A stretch of 61,611 nucleotides of DNA from Oceanospirillales bacterium (GCA_018223185.1 JAAEYW010000030.1:1-61611), one strand, 5' to 3'. Shown: positions 16,779 through 25,924, numbered from the stretch's first letter. Numbers and translations: made by a program. Notes: generated by a model from the letters alone, not told the origin.

Positions 16779-17915
16779 TTAATACTCCACGCTGTTTTTA
16801 TTTTGATTAGGCAGGAACTCGCTCAATAAACGGGCAAGCTCACATAAAATTTCGTCTTCACCTTTACGTCCCACCAGCTGCAGTCCAACCGGACGGTGGT
16901 CCAGGGTTTCAAGCGGTACAGACAGGGCCGGATGACCGGACAGATTGAAAGGACGAACCAGCGAGGAGATACTCAGGTCGGTTTTACCCGCCAGAGCATC
17001 TGCAAGGCTCATCGGAAACGAAGGAAGTGTTGGTAATACAAGAGCGGTGACCTGCTGCAATGCCTGATCTACCTGACGGGTAAACCGTTCACGGACAGCT
17101 TCAGCCTCACTTAGCTGATCGGCTGTAGTACCAGCCGCACTGGCTAAGCGCAATGCAACATCTTCACCGACTTTACCGGTTTCAAGCAGGTGACCACAGG
17201 CATGCCAGGTTTCAGCATTAATCACGGCCATTCCTGCGACAAACGCCTCAGCAAATGCGGGTAAGACCACCGGTGTAATCTCAACATCAGAGCGACTTAA
17301 CAGAGCAGCCAGGGTGTCAGAGATAACAGGGTCAGCATCGACATCCACCCGACCGAGGCGGATATGTTTCAGATGCGGAGTCGTAGCAAATGCAGAATCG
17401 ATAGCCTGCATTGCGGTTATCAGCATATCGGCGGAATCAGCAAGTACGCCAACACAGTCCAGGGTCGTTTCTGCAGGTAAAACCCCCCGACGACTAACCC
17501 GGCCAAACGTTGGCTTCAGGCCATAAACACCACAACAGGCTGCCGGAACCCGGATCGAACCACCCGTATCAGTACCGATTGAGAAATCAGCCTGACCTGC
17601 AGCAACTGCCACGGCAGAGCCACTGGAAGAACCGCCCGGGATCAGATCTGGATAGTGGTAGTTAACCGGTGTTCCAGCCCAGCGATTCACTCCGGTCATT
17701 CCATATGCAAGCTCATGCAGATTGGTTTTACCCACTAACTGGCAACCGGTCTTCAAAACAGCATTAACAACGTCCGCATTCTCTTGCGCTGGGGCAGTAT
17801 CCTTAAGAGCCTGGCATCCGGCTATTGTCGGAAAGCCCTGCACATCAACCGTATCTTTCACTGCCACCCGGTAGCCATCACCACCCTGAGAAATACGCTG
17901 AGAAAAAATAGACAT
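16779..17915 (-). CDS. iacH: amidase-signature hydrolase (IacH)
   Basis: 378 residues, shorter than most amidase-signature enzymes (about 450-500). The Ser-cisSer-Lys triad is visible as Lys20 (RVAVKDT), Ser96 (GGSSSGS) and Ser120 (TDTGGSIRVPA), with the same spacing as in FAAH. It is the first gene of the iac operon. In known iac clusters it is listed as an amidase and is thought to act on an amide-containing intermediate or on IAA conjugates. No strong ribosome site precedes the ATG at 17915. GatA is excluded by length and by the absence of GatB/GatC. Confidence 0.85.
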   Translation of the reverse strand: MSIFSQRISQGGDGYRVAVKDTVDVQGFPTIAGCQALKDTAPAQENADVVNAVLKTGCQLVGKTNLHELAYGMTGVNRWAGTPVNYHYPDLIPGGSSSGSAVAVAAGQADFSIGTDTGGSIRVPAACCGVYGLKPTFGRVSRRGVLPAETTLDCVGVLADSADMLITAMQAIDSAFATTPHLKHIRLGRVDVDADPVISDTLAALLSRSDVEITPVVLPAFAEAFVAGMAVINAETWHACGHLLETGKVGEDVALRLASAAGTTADQLSEAEAVRERFTRQVDQALQQVTALVLPTLPSFPMSLADALAGKTDLSISSLVRPFNLSGHPALSVPLETLDHRPVGLQLVGRKGEDEILCELARLLSEFLPNQNKNSVEY

Positions 17916-17980
17916 AGTTCAGCTACTCACATAATTCTTATTTTAATTATTCATCGCTCTCCCGAAGGAGGTCACGATCA

Positions 17981-17994
17981 TTGATATAAATCAA
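17981..17994. promoter_or_regulatory. perfect FNR/ANR box at the iac operon start
   Basis: TTGATATAAATCAA matches the FNR consensus TTGAT-N4-ATCAA at every defined base. It begins 3 bases downstream of the predicted iac -10 element, so a bound FNR/ANR would cover the transcription start and most likely repress under low oxygen. That fits a pathway whose first steps consume O2. The function is inferred. Confidence 0.6.
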
Positions 17995-17996
17995 GA

Positions 17997-18022
17997 ATTA
18001 TACATTTCACTTGAAGTGTCAA
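17997..18022 (-). promoter_or_regulatory. predicted iacH operon promoter
   Basis: On the minus strand TTGACA (18022-18017) and TATAAT (18002-17997) are both perfect sigma-70 hexamers but separated by only 14 bases instead of about 17. A weak TAGTTG gives the 17-base spacing. Poor spacing suggests low basal activity or help from a regulator. Downstream of it, before the iacH ATG, lies about 80 bases of leader. The remaining sequence of this gap (18037-18227) is A+T rich without further recognised signals. Confidence 0.55.
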
Positions 18023-18036
18023 CTAAATTTAGTTGA
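18008..18036. promoter_or_regulatory. overlapping palindromes, probable IacR operator
   Basis: Perfect 18-bp palindrome TCAACTAAATTTAGTTGA (18019-18036) directly abuts the inverted repeat CACTTGAAGTG (18008-18018), and TTGA-AGTG-TCAA spans the join. They overlap the -35 hexamer and spacer of the iacH promoter, where a MarR-family repressor would be expected to bind. Confidence 0.55.
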
Positions 18037-18227
18037 AACTTCATCTATATTTCAGCGTAATAATCGACAGAAACACTACAAAGAATCAACAGAAAAACAT
18101 TACAAAACAATAATATACAGATAACAAAAACAGACAATTCGATGAGAAAAAGCACATAAAAAACAAAATAATTAAAAAATTATTCATGCACTCATACTGA
18201 TAAATCAAAGAATACAAATACAAGAAA

Positions 18228-18255
18228 GCCCTCACTCAGAACGCTGAATGAGGGC
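18228..18255 (-). terminator. terminator after iacR
   Basis: A 12-bp stem GCCCTCACTCAG / CTGAATGAGGGC. Its single mismatch becomes a G-U pair in the minus-strand RNA, which then continues TTTCTTGTATTTG. It starts about 23 bases past the iacR stop and separates iacR from the iac operon. Confidence 0.6.
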
Positions 18256-18278
18256 CTTATTCTTTGAGGTTGAAAAAT

Positions 18279-18758
18279 TTAATCAGCAGACAGATTGGTA
18301 AAATAGCGCTTCAGCAACTCGGTAGATTTCTTAATCTGGGGCTCGGTAAATCCCTGAAAAGCCTTCGCAAAAACCTTTTTTTCAGTCGTTTTAAAGACCA
18401 TTTTAACTTTGTCATGGCCCTCTTCAGTAAGTGAAACGACAGTGACACGACCATCTGTTTCTGAGGCATTCACCTCAACCAGACCCGCATCCCGCATCCG
18501 ATATACGATTTTCGTTATCGTCGGCAACTTACCGATTGCATGCTCTGCAATATCGGAAATACTCAATGGTCCGTAGACCCTCAGCATGACAGCAACCCGC
18601 CATCGGGCGATATCCATCCCCACCGGTTTCAGAGTCTTCTCCATCTCTTGCGAATACAGTGCGTTTACACGCGCTATCCAGTAAAAAGGGAACTCATTAA
18701 TATCAAAAAACTGACTGGATGGACTGTATTTTTCCAGTTTTGAAGAGTGAAAAACCAT
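18279..18758 (-). CDS. iacR: MarR-family transcriptional regulator (IacR)
   Basis: 159 residues. The winged helix is centred on LSISDIAEHAIGKLPTITKIVYRMRDAGLVEV (about 75-107), followed by the wing TDGRVTVVSLTEEG. IacR proteins repress iac genes and are released by IAA or a pathway intermediate. GAGG lies 5 bases before the ATG. It is in the same direction as the iac operon, with a terminator and about 360 bases between them, so it is a separate transcript. Confidence 0.85.
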   Translation of the reverse strand: MVFHSSKLEKYSPSSQFFDINEFPFYWIARVNALYSQEMEKTLKPVGMDIARWRVAVMLRVYGPLSISDIAEHAIGKLPTITKIVYRMRDAGLVEVNASETDGRVTVVSLTEEGHDKVKMVFKTTEKKVFAKAFQGFTEPQIKKSTELLKRYFTNLSAD

Positions 18759-18850
18759 AACAACCTCGATACGCCCTGTTCGCTGACGGAAGGCATCCCT
18801 GCCCCCTCACAAAATTCGCGCAACCATAACAAATAAATAGCAACCAGACG

Positions 18851-18884
18851 AGTATAGAGCAATTCAATTGAATGATTAATTGAA
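18851..18884 (-). promoter_or_regulatory. iacR promoter with inverted repeat
   Basis: TTCAATT-N8-AATTGAA (18863-18884, 7-bp arms), containing the palindrome ATTCAATTGAAT, lies just upstream of a minus-strand -10-like TATACT (18856-18851). The position suits autoregulation by IacR. TTGA-N4-TTAA within it is one base off the pattern at the iacH promoter. Confidence 0.45.
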
Positions 18885-18977
18885 CTGTAAACCTTTAAAT
18901 ATCACTTTTTCAGCTGAAATATGGTCTGAACAAGGCCTTATTCAGACCTTTATGCAAAACCCTGACTTAAATTCAGC

Positions 18978-19004
18978 AAAAAAAGCCCGGCTAAAAAGCC
19001 GGGC
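18978..19004 (-). terminator. terminator of the paa operon
   Basis: GCCCGGCT-AAAA-AGCCGGGC, an 8-bp G+C-rich stem followed on the minus strand by seven T residues. It lies 36 bases past the paaE stop and ends the phenylacetate transcript before iacR. Confidence 0.9.
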
Positions 19005-19040
19005 CAAGATTCAACAAGGTAGTGAAATGGTAATGCGGTG

Positions 19041-20138
19041 TTAACGCTGGTCGAAGTCAACCACAACGGTGTCTGAGATCGGGTGCGCCTGGCAACTGAG
19101 AATGTAGCCCGCTTCAACTTCATGGGGTTCCAGACCGTGGGAGATATCCATATCCACCTCCCCTTCGACCAGCTTACATTTACAGGTAGAGCAAACCCCT
19201 GCTTTACAGGAGTACGGCAGGTCCAGGCCATTATGCATACCGGCATCAAGAATGTTTTCCCCGACTGTCGCCAGATCAAACATTACCGCCCGGCCATCGG
19301 CACGCACTGTGACTTTGGACATTTTCTCTTCGCCGAACTGCTCCTTACGTTTAGCTGCTTTTTCCAGCATCTCTTTCGAGTCTGCAGAGGAGTTGGCAAA
19401 CAACTCGTAATGAATCTGCGCATCCGTCAGCCCTTCCATACGGAAGCCCCGGGAAACCTCTGACATCATCGCTTCCGGGCCGCAGATAAAGGCTTCATCC
19501 ACCGCTTTGATATTAATCAGACCGGCTTTTTGCAGCGCATAGCCTTTTGCGTTATCGATCCGGCCATTCAGCAGGTCAGCGCCCTGATCTTCGTAGTCCA
19601 TAATATTGATCCACTGAAAGCGGTTCATATAACGGTTTTTAACGAAGTTCAGTTCATCTTTAAACATCACCGAGTTACTGCGGCGGTTACCATAGATCAG
19701 GGTAACCTCAGAGCCCGGTTCAGTATCGAGTACCGATTTCATAATAGAGATCATCGGCGTAATACCGGAGCCCACCGCGATACACATATAGTTCTTGCTG
19801 TTTTCGGGGTTCAGCTCGGTATAAAAGCTACCCTGTGGCGGCATAACTTCAATCGACATACCCGGCTTGAAGGTATCGTTAGCATAGTTTGAGAACTTAC
19901 CGTTCTTAACCCGCTTAATTCCCACCCGCATATGGCCATCGTTCACGCCGGAGCAGATCGAATAGGAACGACGAACATCTTCTCCATCGATAGTGGCACG
20001 CAGGGTCAGAAACTGCCCCTGGATAAAGCGGAATCTCTCTTTCAGATCTTCCGGTACAGCAAAGCTTACGCAGATCGCAGTTTCGGTTTCCGGCTGAACA
20101 TCAGCGATTTTCAGCGTGTAAAAATTGGTGTCAGACAT
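19041..20138 (-). CDS. paaE: phenylacetyl-CoA epoxidase reductase subunit PaaE
   Basis: 365 residues, the family's usual size. An FAD/NAD(P) ferredoxin-reductase module (RRSYSICSGVND, CIAVGSGITPMISIMKS, FICGPEAMM) is followed by a C-terminal [2Fe-2S] ferredoxin domain with cysteines in CKAGVCSTCKC and LSCQAHP. It moves electrons from NADPH to the di-iron PaaA subunit of the PaaABCE complex. Last gene of the operon, 37 bases after paaD. Confidence 0.95.
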   Translation of the reverse strand: MSDTNFYTLKIADVQPETETAICVSFAVPEDLKERFRFIQGQFLTLRATIDGEDVRRSYSICSGVNDGHMRVGIKRVKNGKFSNYANDTFKPGMSIEVMPPQGSFYTELNPENSKNYMCIAVGSGITPMISIMKSVLDTEPGSEVTLIYGNRRSNSVMFKDELNFVKNRYMNRFQWINIMDYEDQGADLLNGRIDNAKGYALQKAGLINIKAVDEAFICGPEAMMSEVSRGFRMEGLTDAQIHYELFANSSADSKEMLEKAAKRKEQFGEEKMSKVTVRADGRAVMFDLATVGENILDAGMHNGLDLPYSCKAGVCSTCKCKLVEGEVDMDISHGLEPHEVEAGYILSCQAHPISDTVVVDFDQR

Positions 20139-20175
20139 GCTTCACCTTTTGTTTTTATTCAGAACTGATGTGTCA

Positions 20176-20715
20176 TCAGATCTTTTTGAAATAATCGAAC
20201 GGCTCACCGCAGTCATCACACTGAAACAGTGCTTTACAGGCAGTTGAACCAAACTCACTGACTCTTCGGGTATTACGCGAACTGCAATGGGGACACGCCG
20301 CATGGGCATCAGGGGTCAGACCGTCCTCATCCAGCTCGGCATCCTCCGGTGGCGCAATGCCATACTCACGCAGCTTTTTGCGCCCCTCTGCTGACATCCA
20401 TTCGGAACTCCAGGCAGGCGACAGAACCAGTTTTACAGTCACATCGGAGTAGCCATTTGCATTCAGCAGAGAGACTACATCGGTGCTGATATTGTCCATC
20501 GCCGGACACCCGGAATAGGTGGGTGTAATCGTCACGACCACCTGTTCTTTATGACGCTGAATATCCCGCAGAATACCCAGATCCCAGATACTCAGTGCCG
20601 GAACTTCGGGGTCTTTAACGGCATCAAGCAGATCCCAGAGTTCTCTGACATCTGCAGCGCTGCGCTGTTGCAGGCGCTGATATTGCTCTTCCGGCATCAG
20701 TGAGATCTCGTTCAT
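20176..20715 (-). CDS. paaD: PaaD, MIP18-like factor for phenylacetyl-CoA epoxidase
   Basis: 179 residues. The N-terminal DUF59/MIP18-like domain (LLDAVKDPEVPALSIWDLGI, TPTYSGCPAMDNI) resembles Fe-S assembly factors. The C-terminal zinc-ribbon has two Cys pairs (CPHCSSRNTRR and CDDCGEPF). PaaD is needed for a working epoxidase but is not part of the purified core complex. It lies 6 bases after paaC. Confidence 0.94.
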   Translation of the reverse strand: MNEISLMPEEQYQRLQQRSAADVRELWDLLDAVKDPEVPALSIWDLGILRDIQRHKEQVVVTITPTYSGCPAMDNISTDVVSLLNANGYSDVTVKLVLSPAWSSEWMSAEGRKKLREYGIAPPEDAELDEDGLTPDAHAACPHCSSRNTRRVSEFGSTACKALFQCDDCGEPFDYFKKI

Positions 20716-20721
20716 AGCCAG

Positions 20722-21486
20722 TTACCACTTACAGCCTGGATGTGAACGGTGCACAATTTGCATTTCTGTCAGCATATGGCCCAGATTCTCAGTGTGATAA
20801 CCAACCCGGCCACCACGAACCGCCCAGCTGTCTTCCGGCACCGTCAATGTCGCTTCAGTGAGAATGTCACTGACCATCTTCAGCCAGCTATCCCGCAGTC
20901 TGGAAACATCCACACCGATACCGGCATCGGCCAGCAACTGCTCAGTCTCATCCATATCGAACAGTTCATGGGTATAGCCCCACAACTGATCCAGCGCTTT
21001 CTGAGTACGTTTATGGCTCTCTTCAGTGCCATCACCAAGACGTAACACCCAGTCACGGCTACGGCGCAGATGATATTTAGTCTCTTTTATCGCTTTTGCC
21101 GCGATAGCAGAGAGGGTTTCATCTTTTGACTGCAACAACTCTGGCAGCATCAGGGTGTAGTAGACATCGGCAAACAGCTGACGCACCTGAGAGTAGGCAA
21201 AGTCACCCTTCGGCAGCTCCATCAGCAACAGATTGCGATATTCACGGTCGTTGCGCATATAGGCAAAATCGTCTTCATCACGGCCATCATCTGCCAGCTC
21301 AGCAGCATAGGTGTAGAACATGCGGGCCCGACCGATGTAATCCAGGGAGACGTTACCGTAGGCGATATCTTCTTCCAGAAACGGCCCGTAACTGACCCAC
21401 TCAGAGATCCGGTGTCCCAGTACTACGGAATCATCACCCAGCCGGGTTGCGTATTCCTGTATCGCTTGTTTAATCTGATCACTCAT
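20722..21486 (-). CDS. paaC: phenylacetyl-CoA epoxidase structural subunit PaaC
   Basis: 254 residues, ferritin-like helical bundle without a complete di-iron site; it dimerises with PaaA. Recognisable segments are LGHRISEWVSYGPFLEEDIAYGNVSLDYIGRARMFY, near the N-terminus, and RVGYHTENLGHMLTEMQ near the C-terminus. It sits 15 bases after paaB. Confidence 0.95.
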   Translation of the reverse strand: MSDQIKQAIQEYATRLGDDSVVLGHRISEWVSYGPFLEEDIAYGNVSLDYIGRARMFYTYAAELADDGRDEDDFAYMRNDREYRNLLLMELPKGDFAYSQVRQLFADVYYTLMLPELLQSKDETLSAIAAKAIKETKYHLRRSRDWVLRLGDGTEESHKRTQKALDQLWGYTHELFDMDETEQLLADAGIGVDVSRLRDSWLKMVSDILTEATLTVPEDSWAVRGGRVGYHTENLGHMLTEMQIVHRSHPGCKW

Positions 21487-21501
21487 TCTCGACTCTCCCG
21501 A

Positions 21502-21795
21502 TCACATGTTATTTACTGGGTCAGGCAGAACGTAGTAAGTCGCATGACGGTAAGGTTTGTCATCGCTCGGGTCGTAGAAGCAATCTGCATCATCTTCCTG
21601 GGACGCGCAGATATCACTGGATTTGACCACCCAGATGCTCACTCCTTCACTGCGACGGGTATAACAGTCGCGGGCATACTCCAGCGCCTGTTCATGATCT
21701 TCCGCATGCAGGCTGCCAACGTGTTTATGATCCAGACCACGTTTGGAACGCACAAACACTTCAAACAGTTCCAGTTTTTCAGTAATGGTTGTCAT
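21502..21795 (-). CDS. paaB: phenylacetyl-CoA epoxidase subunit PaaB
   Basis: 97 residues, matching the small PaaB subunit that bridges PaaAC heterodimers. FEVFVRSKRGLDHKHVGSLHA and YTRRSEGVSIWVVKSSDI are the conserved blocks. It lies 12 bases after paaA. Confidence 0.95.
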   Translation of the reverse strand: MTTITEKLELFEVFVRSKRGLDHKHVGSLHAEDHEQALEYARDCYTRRSEGVSIWVVKSSDICASQEDDADCFYDPSDDKPYRHATYYVLPDPVNNM

Positions 21796-21807
21796 CTCAG
21801 TTACCCC

Positions 21808-22752
21808 TTAGGCCGCATGCTGTGCTTTTTTCGCACGTTTCTTTTCGTTATAGGCTGTTATCGCATCACGCACCCACTCACCCTCTTCATGAGCCGCTAG
21901 ATGATGCTCAATACGCTGACGGTTACAGTGGCCGTTGCCGTTGATCACGCTCCAGAACTCATCCCAGTTCAGATCGCTGCTATCGTAATGACCGCGCTCG
22001 TCGTTCCATGTGATGTTCTTATCCGGATGCTCGAGACCCAGAACCTCGATCTGTTTAACCGTCTGGTCAACAAACTTCTGTCGCAGATCGTCGTTGGTTT
22101 CACGTTTGATCTTCCACTCCATCGACTTCTGCGAGTGGGCTGATTCAGAATCATGGGGACCAAACATCATCAGCGCCGGCCAGTAGAATCGGTCCAGGGC
22201 ATCCTGAGCCATCGCTTTCTGTCCCTCAGAACCTTTCGCCAGCGCCAGCATCGCTTCATAACCCTGACGCTGATGGAAGGATTCCTCCTTACAAATACGG
22301 ATCATGCCGCGGGAGTAAGGCCCATAAGAGGTGCGCTGCAGAGAGACCTGGTTAACAATCGCGGCACCATCCACCAGCCAGCCGATCGCGCCCACATCCG
22401 CCCATGTCAGGGTTGGATAATTGAAGATTGAGGAGTACTTGGCAGCCCCACTCTGCAACTGTTCAATCATCTCTGAACGGGAGATCCCCAGCGTTTCGCA
22501 GGCGCTGTACAGATACAGCCCGTGACCCGCTTCATCCTGAATCTTTGATAGCAGGATCGCCTTACGCCGCAGAGATGGCGCACGTGTCAGCCAATTGCCC
22601 TCGGGCTGCATCCCAATCACTTCAGAATGAGCATGCTGGGAGATCTGCCGAATCAGGTTTTTACGATACGCATCCGGCATCCAGTCTTTCGGCTCTATCT
22701 TCTCTTCAGCCGAAATTTTGCGCATGAAGTTTTCTTCTTGTGATGTTGTCAT
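21808..22752 (-). CDS. paaA: phenylacetyl-CoA epoxidase catalytic subunit PaaA
   Basis: 314 residues. Ferritin-like di-iron oxygenase: two ExxH signatures are visible, in QDEAGHG and EESFHQRQ. It epoxidises the ring of phenylacetyl-CoA using O2 and electrons from PaaE. The start at 22752 is an ATG with GGAG 9 bases upstream; the open frame continues 5 codons to a GTG. It follows paaK by 87 bases. Confidence 0.96.
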   Translation of the reverse strand: MTTSQEENFMRKISAEEKIEPKDWMPDAYRKNLIRQISQHAHSEVIGMQPEGNWLTRAPSLRRKAILLSKIQDEAGHGLYLYSACETLGISRSEMIEQLQSGAAKYSSIFNYPTLTWADVGAIGWLVDGAAIVNQVSLQRTSYGPYSRGMIRICKEESFHQRQGYEAMLALAKGSEGQKAMAQDALDRFYWPALMMFGPHDSESAHSQKSMEWKIKRETNDDLRQKFVDQTVKQIEVLGLEHPDKNITWNDERGHYDSSDLNWDEFWSVINGNGHCNRQRIEHHLAAHEEGEWVRDAITAYNEKKRAKKAQHAA

Positions 22753-22839
22753 TTCAATCGTCTCCACTCGTTTTAAGAGCGCTTAACACAACTCTTACGC
22801 GATGACTTTTTGTTGGCGATCCGGCAGCAGACCACCCGG

Positions 22840-24150
22840 TTATTTTATTTTCGGACGGTTATCAAACACCCGCTTAGCCTTGCCTTCGGAACGGGGAATC
22901 GTCCCAGGAGGAAGAATCTCAATCTGCGTTGAGATACCCACAACAGCCTTGATATGGTGCGCCAGCTCTTTAGCACTCTGTTCCTGACGGGCGCCGGCCG
23001 CTTCAGCGGTCAGCTCTACTTTCACCAGCACCGTGTCGAGGTTGCCCTGTTTAGCGACTACGATTTCATAGTGAGGTGCCAGCGCAGGAATCTTCAGAAT
23101 CTGTTCTTCAATCTGAGTCGGGAATACGTTCACACCCCGGATGATCATCATGTCATCGGAACGGCCGGTGATCTTATCAATGCGGCGCATCGGACGCGCA
23201 GTACCCGGCAGAAGGCGGGTCAGATCACGGGTGCGATAACGGATAATAGGCAACGCTTCTTTGGTCAGAGAGGTAAAGACCAGCTCACCGTATTCGCCGT
23301 CCGGCAGCACTTCACCGGTATTAGGATCGATAATTTCAGGGTAGAAATGATCTTCCCAGATGGTCGGACCATCTTTGGTTTCGATACACTCCATCGCAAC
23401 ACCTGGCCCCATCACTTCGGATAAGCCGTAGATATCTACCGCATCTATACCCAGACGGTTTTCGATATTTTTACGCATCTCATCGGTCCAGGGCTCAGCA
23501 CCAAAGATACCGCAGCGCAGCGCCATCTTATGGGGATCCAGCCCCTGGCGTTCGATCTCATCGATGATGTTCAACATGTAAGAAGGTGTCACCATAATGA
23601 TATCGGGATCGAAGTCGTTCATCAGCTGAACCTGCTTCTCCGTCTGCCCGCCGGACATCGGAATCACCGTACAACCCAGACGCTCGGCACCGTAGTGGGC
23701 GCCCATACCGCCGGTAAACAGTCCATACCCGTAAGAGATATGAACCTTATCACCCGCATGGCCTCCGGCAGCACGGATCGAGCGGGCCACTACATCAGCC
23801 CAGACATTAATATCATTCTGGGTGTAACCCACCACTGTTGGCTTGCCGGTCGTACCAGACGAGGCATGTATCCGCACCACATCGGTCATCGGCACCGCAA
23901 AGGAATTAAACGGATAGGCATCACGCAGATACGCTTTGGTGGTAAATGGAAAACGCTGCAGATCATCCAGCTGTTTTAGCTCAAACGGATGCACTTCGTT
24001 TTCATCGCACAATTTTTTATACGCCGGTACATTGTTGTACGCATGGGCAATACTCCACTGCATGCGAACCAGCTGCAGAGCGCGAAGCTCATCAATGCTG
24101 GCGGTTTCAATGGCATCAAGCGCCCGGCGGGGATGCTTCTCATATTTCAT
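22840..24150 (-). CDS. paaK: phenylacetate-CoA ligase PaaK
   Basis: 436 residues, the standard size. The adenylate-forming P-loop HASSGTTGKPTVVGYT is near residue 93, with YGLSEVMGPGVA and the C-terminal RGVNVFPTQIEE also present. It activates phenylacetate to phenylacetyl-CoA with ATP, the entry step. A 104-base gap separates it from paaJ. Confidence 0.96.
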   Translation of the reverse strand: MKYEKHPRRALDAIETASIDELRALQLVRMQWSIAHAYNNVPAYKKLCDENEVHPFELKQLDDLQRFPFTTKAYLRDAYPFNSFAVPMTDVVRIHASSGTTGKPTVVGYTQNDINVWADVVARSIRAAGGHAGDKVHISYGYGLFTGGMGAHYGAERLGCTVIPMSGGQTEKQVQLMNDFDPDIIMVTPSYMLNIIDEIERQGLDPHKMALRCGIFGAEPWTDEMRKNIENRLGIDAVDIYGLSEVMGPGVAMECIETKDGPTIWEDHFYPEIIDPNTGEVLPDGEYGELVFTSLTKEALPIIRYRTRDLTRLLPGTARPMRRIDKITGRSDDMMIIRGVNVFPTQIEEQILKIPALAPHYEIVVAKQGNLDTVLVKVELTAEAAGARQEQSAKELAHHIKAVVGISTQIEILPPGTIPRSEGKAKRVFDNRPKIK

Positions 24151-24254
24151 AACTTTGCTCGTCCTGTCTTTTTATATTGCAGTACTCAGAACATTTAAAA
24201 TCAGCCCGCCGGACAGTCGGTTCCGGCCAAAGCTGATTAACGTGTCTCACTGTT

Positions 24255-25463
24255 TCACACGCGCTCAATAATCAGCGCGATCCCCTGTCCCACACCGATA
24301 CACATAGTGCAGAGGGCATAGCGGCCCCCGGTACGGTGAAGCTGGTACATCGCAGTAGTCACCAGACGAGCACCGCTGGCCCCCAGCGGATGTCCCAGTG
24401 ATATAGCACCACCATTGGGGTTTACATGGGCAGCATCATCGGCAAGCCCAAGATCACGCATCACCGCGAGTCCCTGAGAAGCAAACGCTTCATTCAGCTC
24501 AATAACATCCATCTGATCGAGCGTCAGCCCTGTTTTTGCCAGCACTTTTTTGGTTGCCGGTGACGGACCAAACCCCATAATTCTGGGTGCCAGACCGGCA
24601 GTTGCCATTCCCACCACACGGGCCTTCGGCGTCAGACCATACTTGTCAGCGGCGGCTTTAGACGCGACCAGCAGTGCACAGGCACCATCATTGACACCGG
24701 ATGCATTACCCGCAGTAACAGAGCCCCCTTCACGGAAAGGTGCTTTCAGTTTAGACAGATCTTCGAGAGTTGTAGACGCACGAGGGTGTTCATCCGTATC
24801 CACAACCAGTGGATCACCTTTGCGCTGTGGAATAACGACCGGAACAATCTCCTCCCGGAACAAGCCCTTAGCCATCGCCGCAGCGGTTTTTTGCTGACTG
24901 CGAAAAGCAAACAGATCCTGGTCTTCACGGGAAATATTGAACTCTTCAGCCACGTTTTCTGCCGTTTCCGGCATGCTGTCGACGCCGTATGCTGCCTTCA
25001 TCTTTGGATTGATAAAGCGCCAGCCGATAGTAGTGTCATAAAGACCATTCGGTGTACGACTGAAAGCAGATTCCGCTTTGCCCATTACAAAGGGCGCACG
25101 GGACATCGATTCGCAGCCACCGGCAATCATCAGCTCAGTTTCACCGGCTTTAATAGCACGTGCCGCCATTCCGATTGCATCCATACCGGAACCACACAAA
25201 CGGTTGATCGTGGTTCCCGGAACATCAGTAGGCATCCCGGCCAGCAGTGCCGACATCCGCGCAACATTGCGATTATCTTCACCGGCCTGGTTAGCATTAC
25301 CGTAAATAATGTCATCTACCTGAGACCAGTCCACCTGTGGATTGCGATCCATCAGCGCCCGGATAGGCACCGCACCCAGATCATCAGCCCTGACAGCGGA
25401 AAGTCCGCCACCATAACGACCAAAAGGCGTCCTGATAGCATCGCAGATATAGGCATCGGTCAT
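24255..25463 (-). CDS. paaJ: 3-oxoadipyl-CoA / 3-oxo-5,6-dehydrosuberyl-CoA thiolase
   Basis: 402 residues, thiolase fold. The acyl-accepting Cys is in [12 protein letters not shown], the active His in [10 protein letters not shown] and the second Cys in [10 protein letters not shown]. It cleaves the last intermediates of phenylacetate degradation to acetyl-CoA and succinyl-CoA, and the same type (PcaF) serves beta-ketoadipate. As first gene of the paa operon it is named paaJ; pcaF would be an equal name. Confidence 0.92.
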   Translation of the reverse strand: MTDAYICDAIRTPFGRYGGGLSAVRADDLGAVPIRALMDRNPQVDWSQVDDIIYGNANQAGEDNRNVARMSALLAGMPTDVPGTTINRLCGSGMDAIGMAARAIKAGETELMIAGGCESMSRAPFVMGKAESAFSRTPNGLYDTTIGWRFINPKMKAAYGVDSMPETAENVAEEFNISREDQDLFAFRSQQKTAAAMAKGLFREEIVPVVIPQRKGDPLVVDTDEHPRASTTLEDLSKLKAPFREGGSVTAGNASGVNDGACALLVASKAAADKYGLTPKARVVGMATAGLAPRIMGFGPSPATKKVLAKTGLTLDQMDVIELNEAFASQGLAVMRDLGLADDAAHVNPNGGAISLGHPLGASGARLVTTAMYQLHRTGGRYALCTMCIGVGQGIALIIERV

Positions 25464-25563
25464 GTCTTTTCCTCACTCTTTTATTCTGAGAACTACTCAC
25501 ATCAGTGTCGTTCAGCACAGAACTTGTCATAGCAACAATGTGGCATATTCTTGATCTGAGTTA

Positions 25564-25616
25564 ATATTACACAATTACTAACAATTGACAACTTTTATGT
25601 ATCACTTTAAAAGTGA
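25564..25616 (-). promoter_or_regulatory. predicted paa operon promoter with inverted repeat
   Basis: On the minus strand TTGTCA (25591-25586) and TAATAT (25569-25564) are 16 bases apart, about 100 bases before paaJ. Just upstream TCACTT-TAA-AAGTGA (25602-25616) could bind a regulator. No PaaX or PaaR gene is in the window. The rest of the gap to 25924 shows nothing clear. Confidence 0.45.
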
Positions 25617-25924
25617 AATATATGAGCATTATAGAAATCAATCACCATCACAAGAGCAATAGCATTAAGTAATGAAACCTGATTATTAACACAGGAATAC
25701 AATGTTGTATCAATCCTGTATCACTTACTGAAGTATAGGCAACCTGCCAGATAAATTACGTTAAATGATGAACAGCGGATATTCAGGCGTTTAAGCAAGG
25801 CACGAAACAGATAAAAAGGCTGAAAACGGTTGTATGCGTACTAAACTAGAGAGGCTTACTTCAGGAATTAATTGCAAAATCAGGATCGGAATAAACCAGA
25901 AGACCCGTTGCGGAATATCAGTTA

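Noticed and set aside
16779-17915. iacH as GatA, the Glu-tRNA amidotransferase subunit
   Set aside because: Too short, and no gatB or gatC nearby; the iac context explains it better.
24786-25532. 248-codon plus-strand open frame opposite paaJ
   Set aside because: Antisense shadow of a well-conserved thiolase; no domain and no ribosome site.
25551-25564. FNR-like sequence TTGATCTGAGTTAA before paaJ
   Set aside because: Two defined bases of the right half-site do not match; too weak next to the perfect box at iacH.
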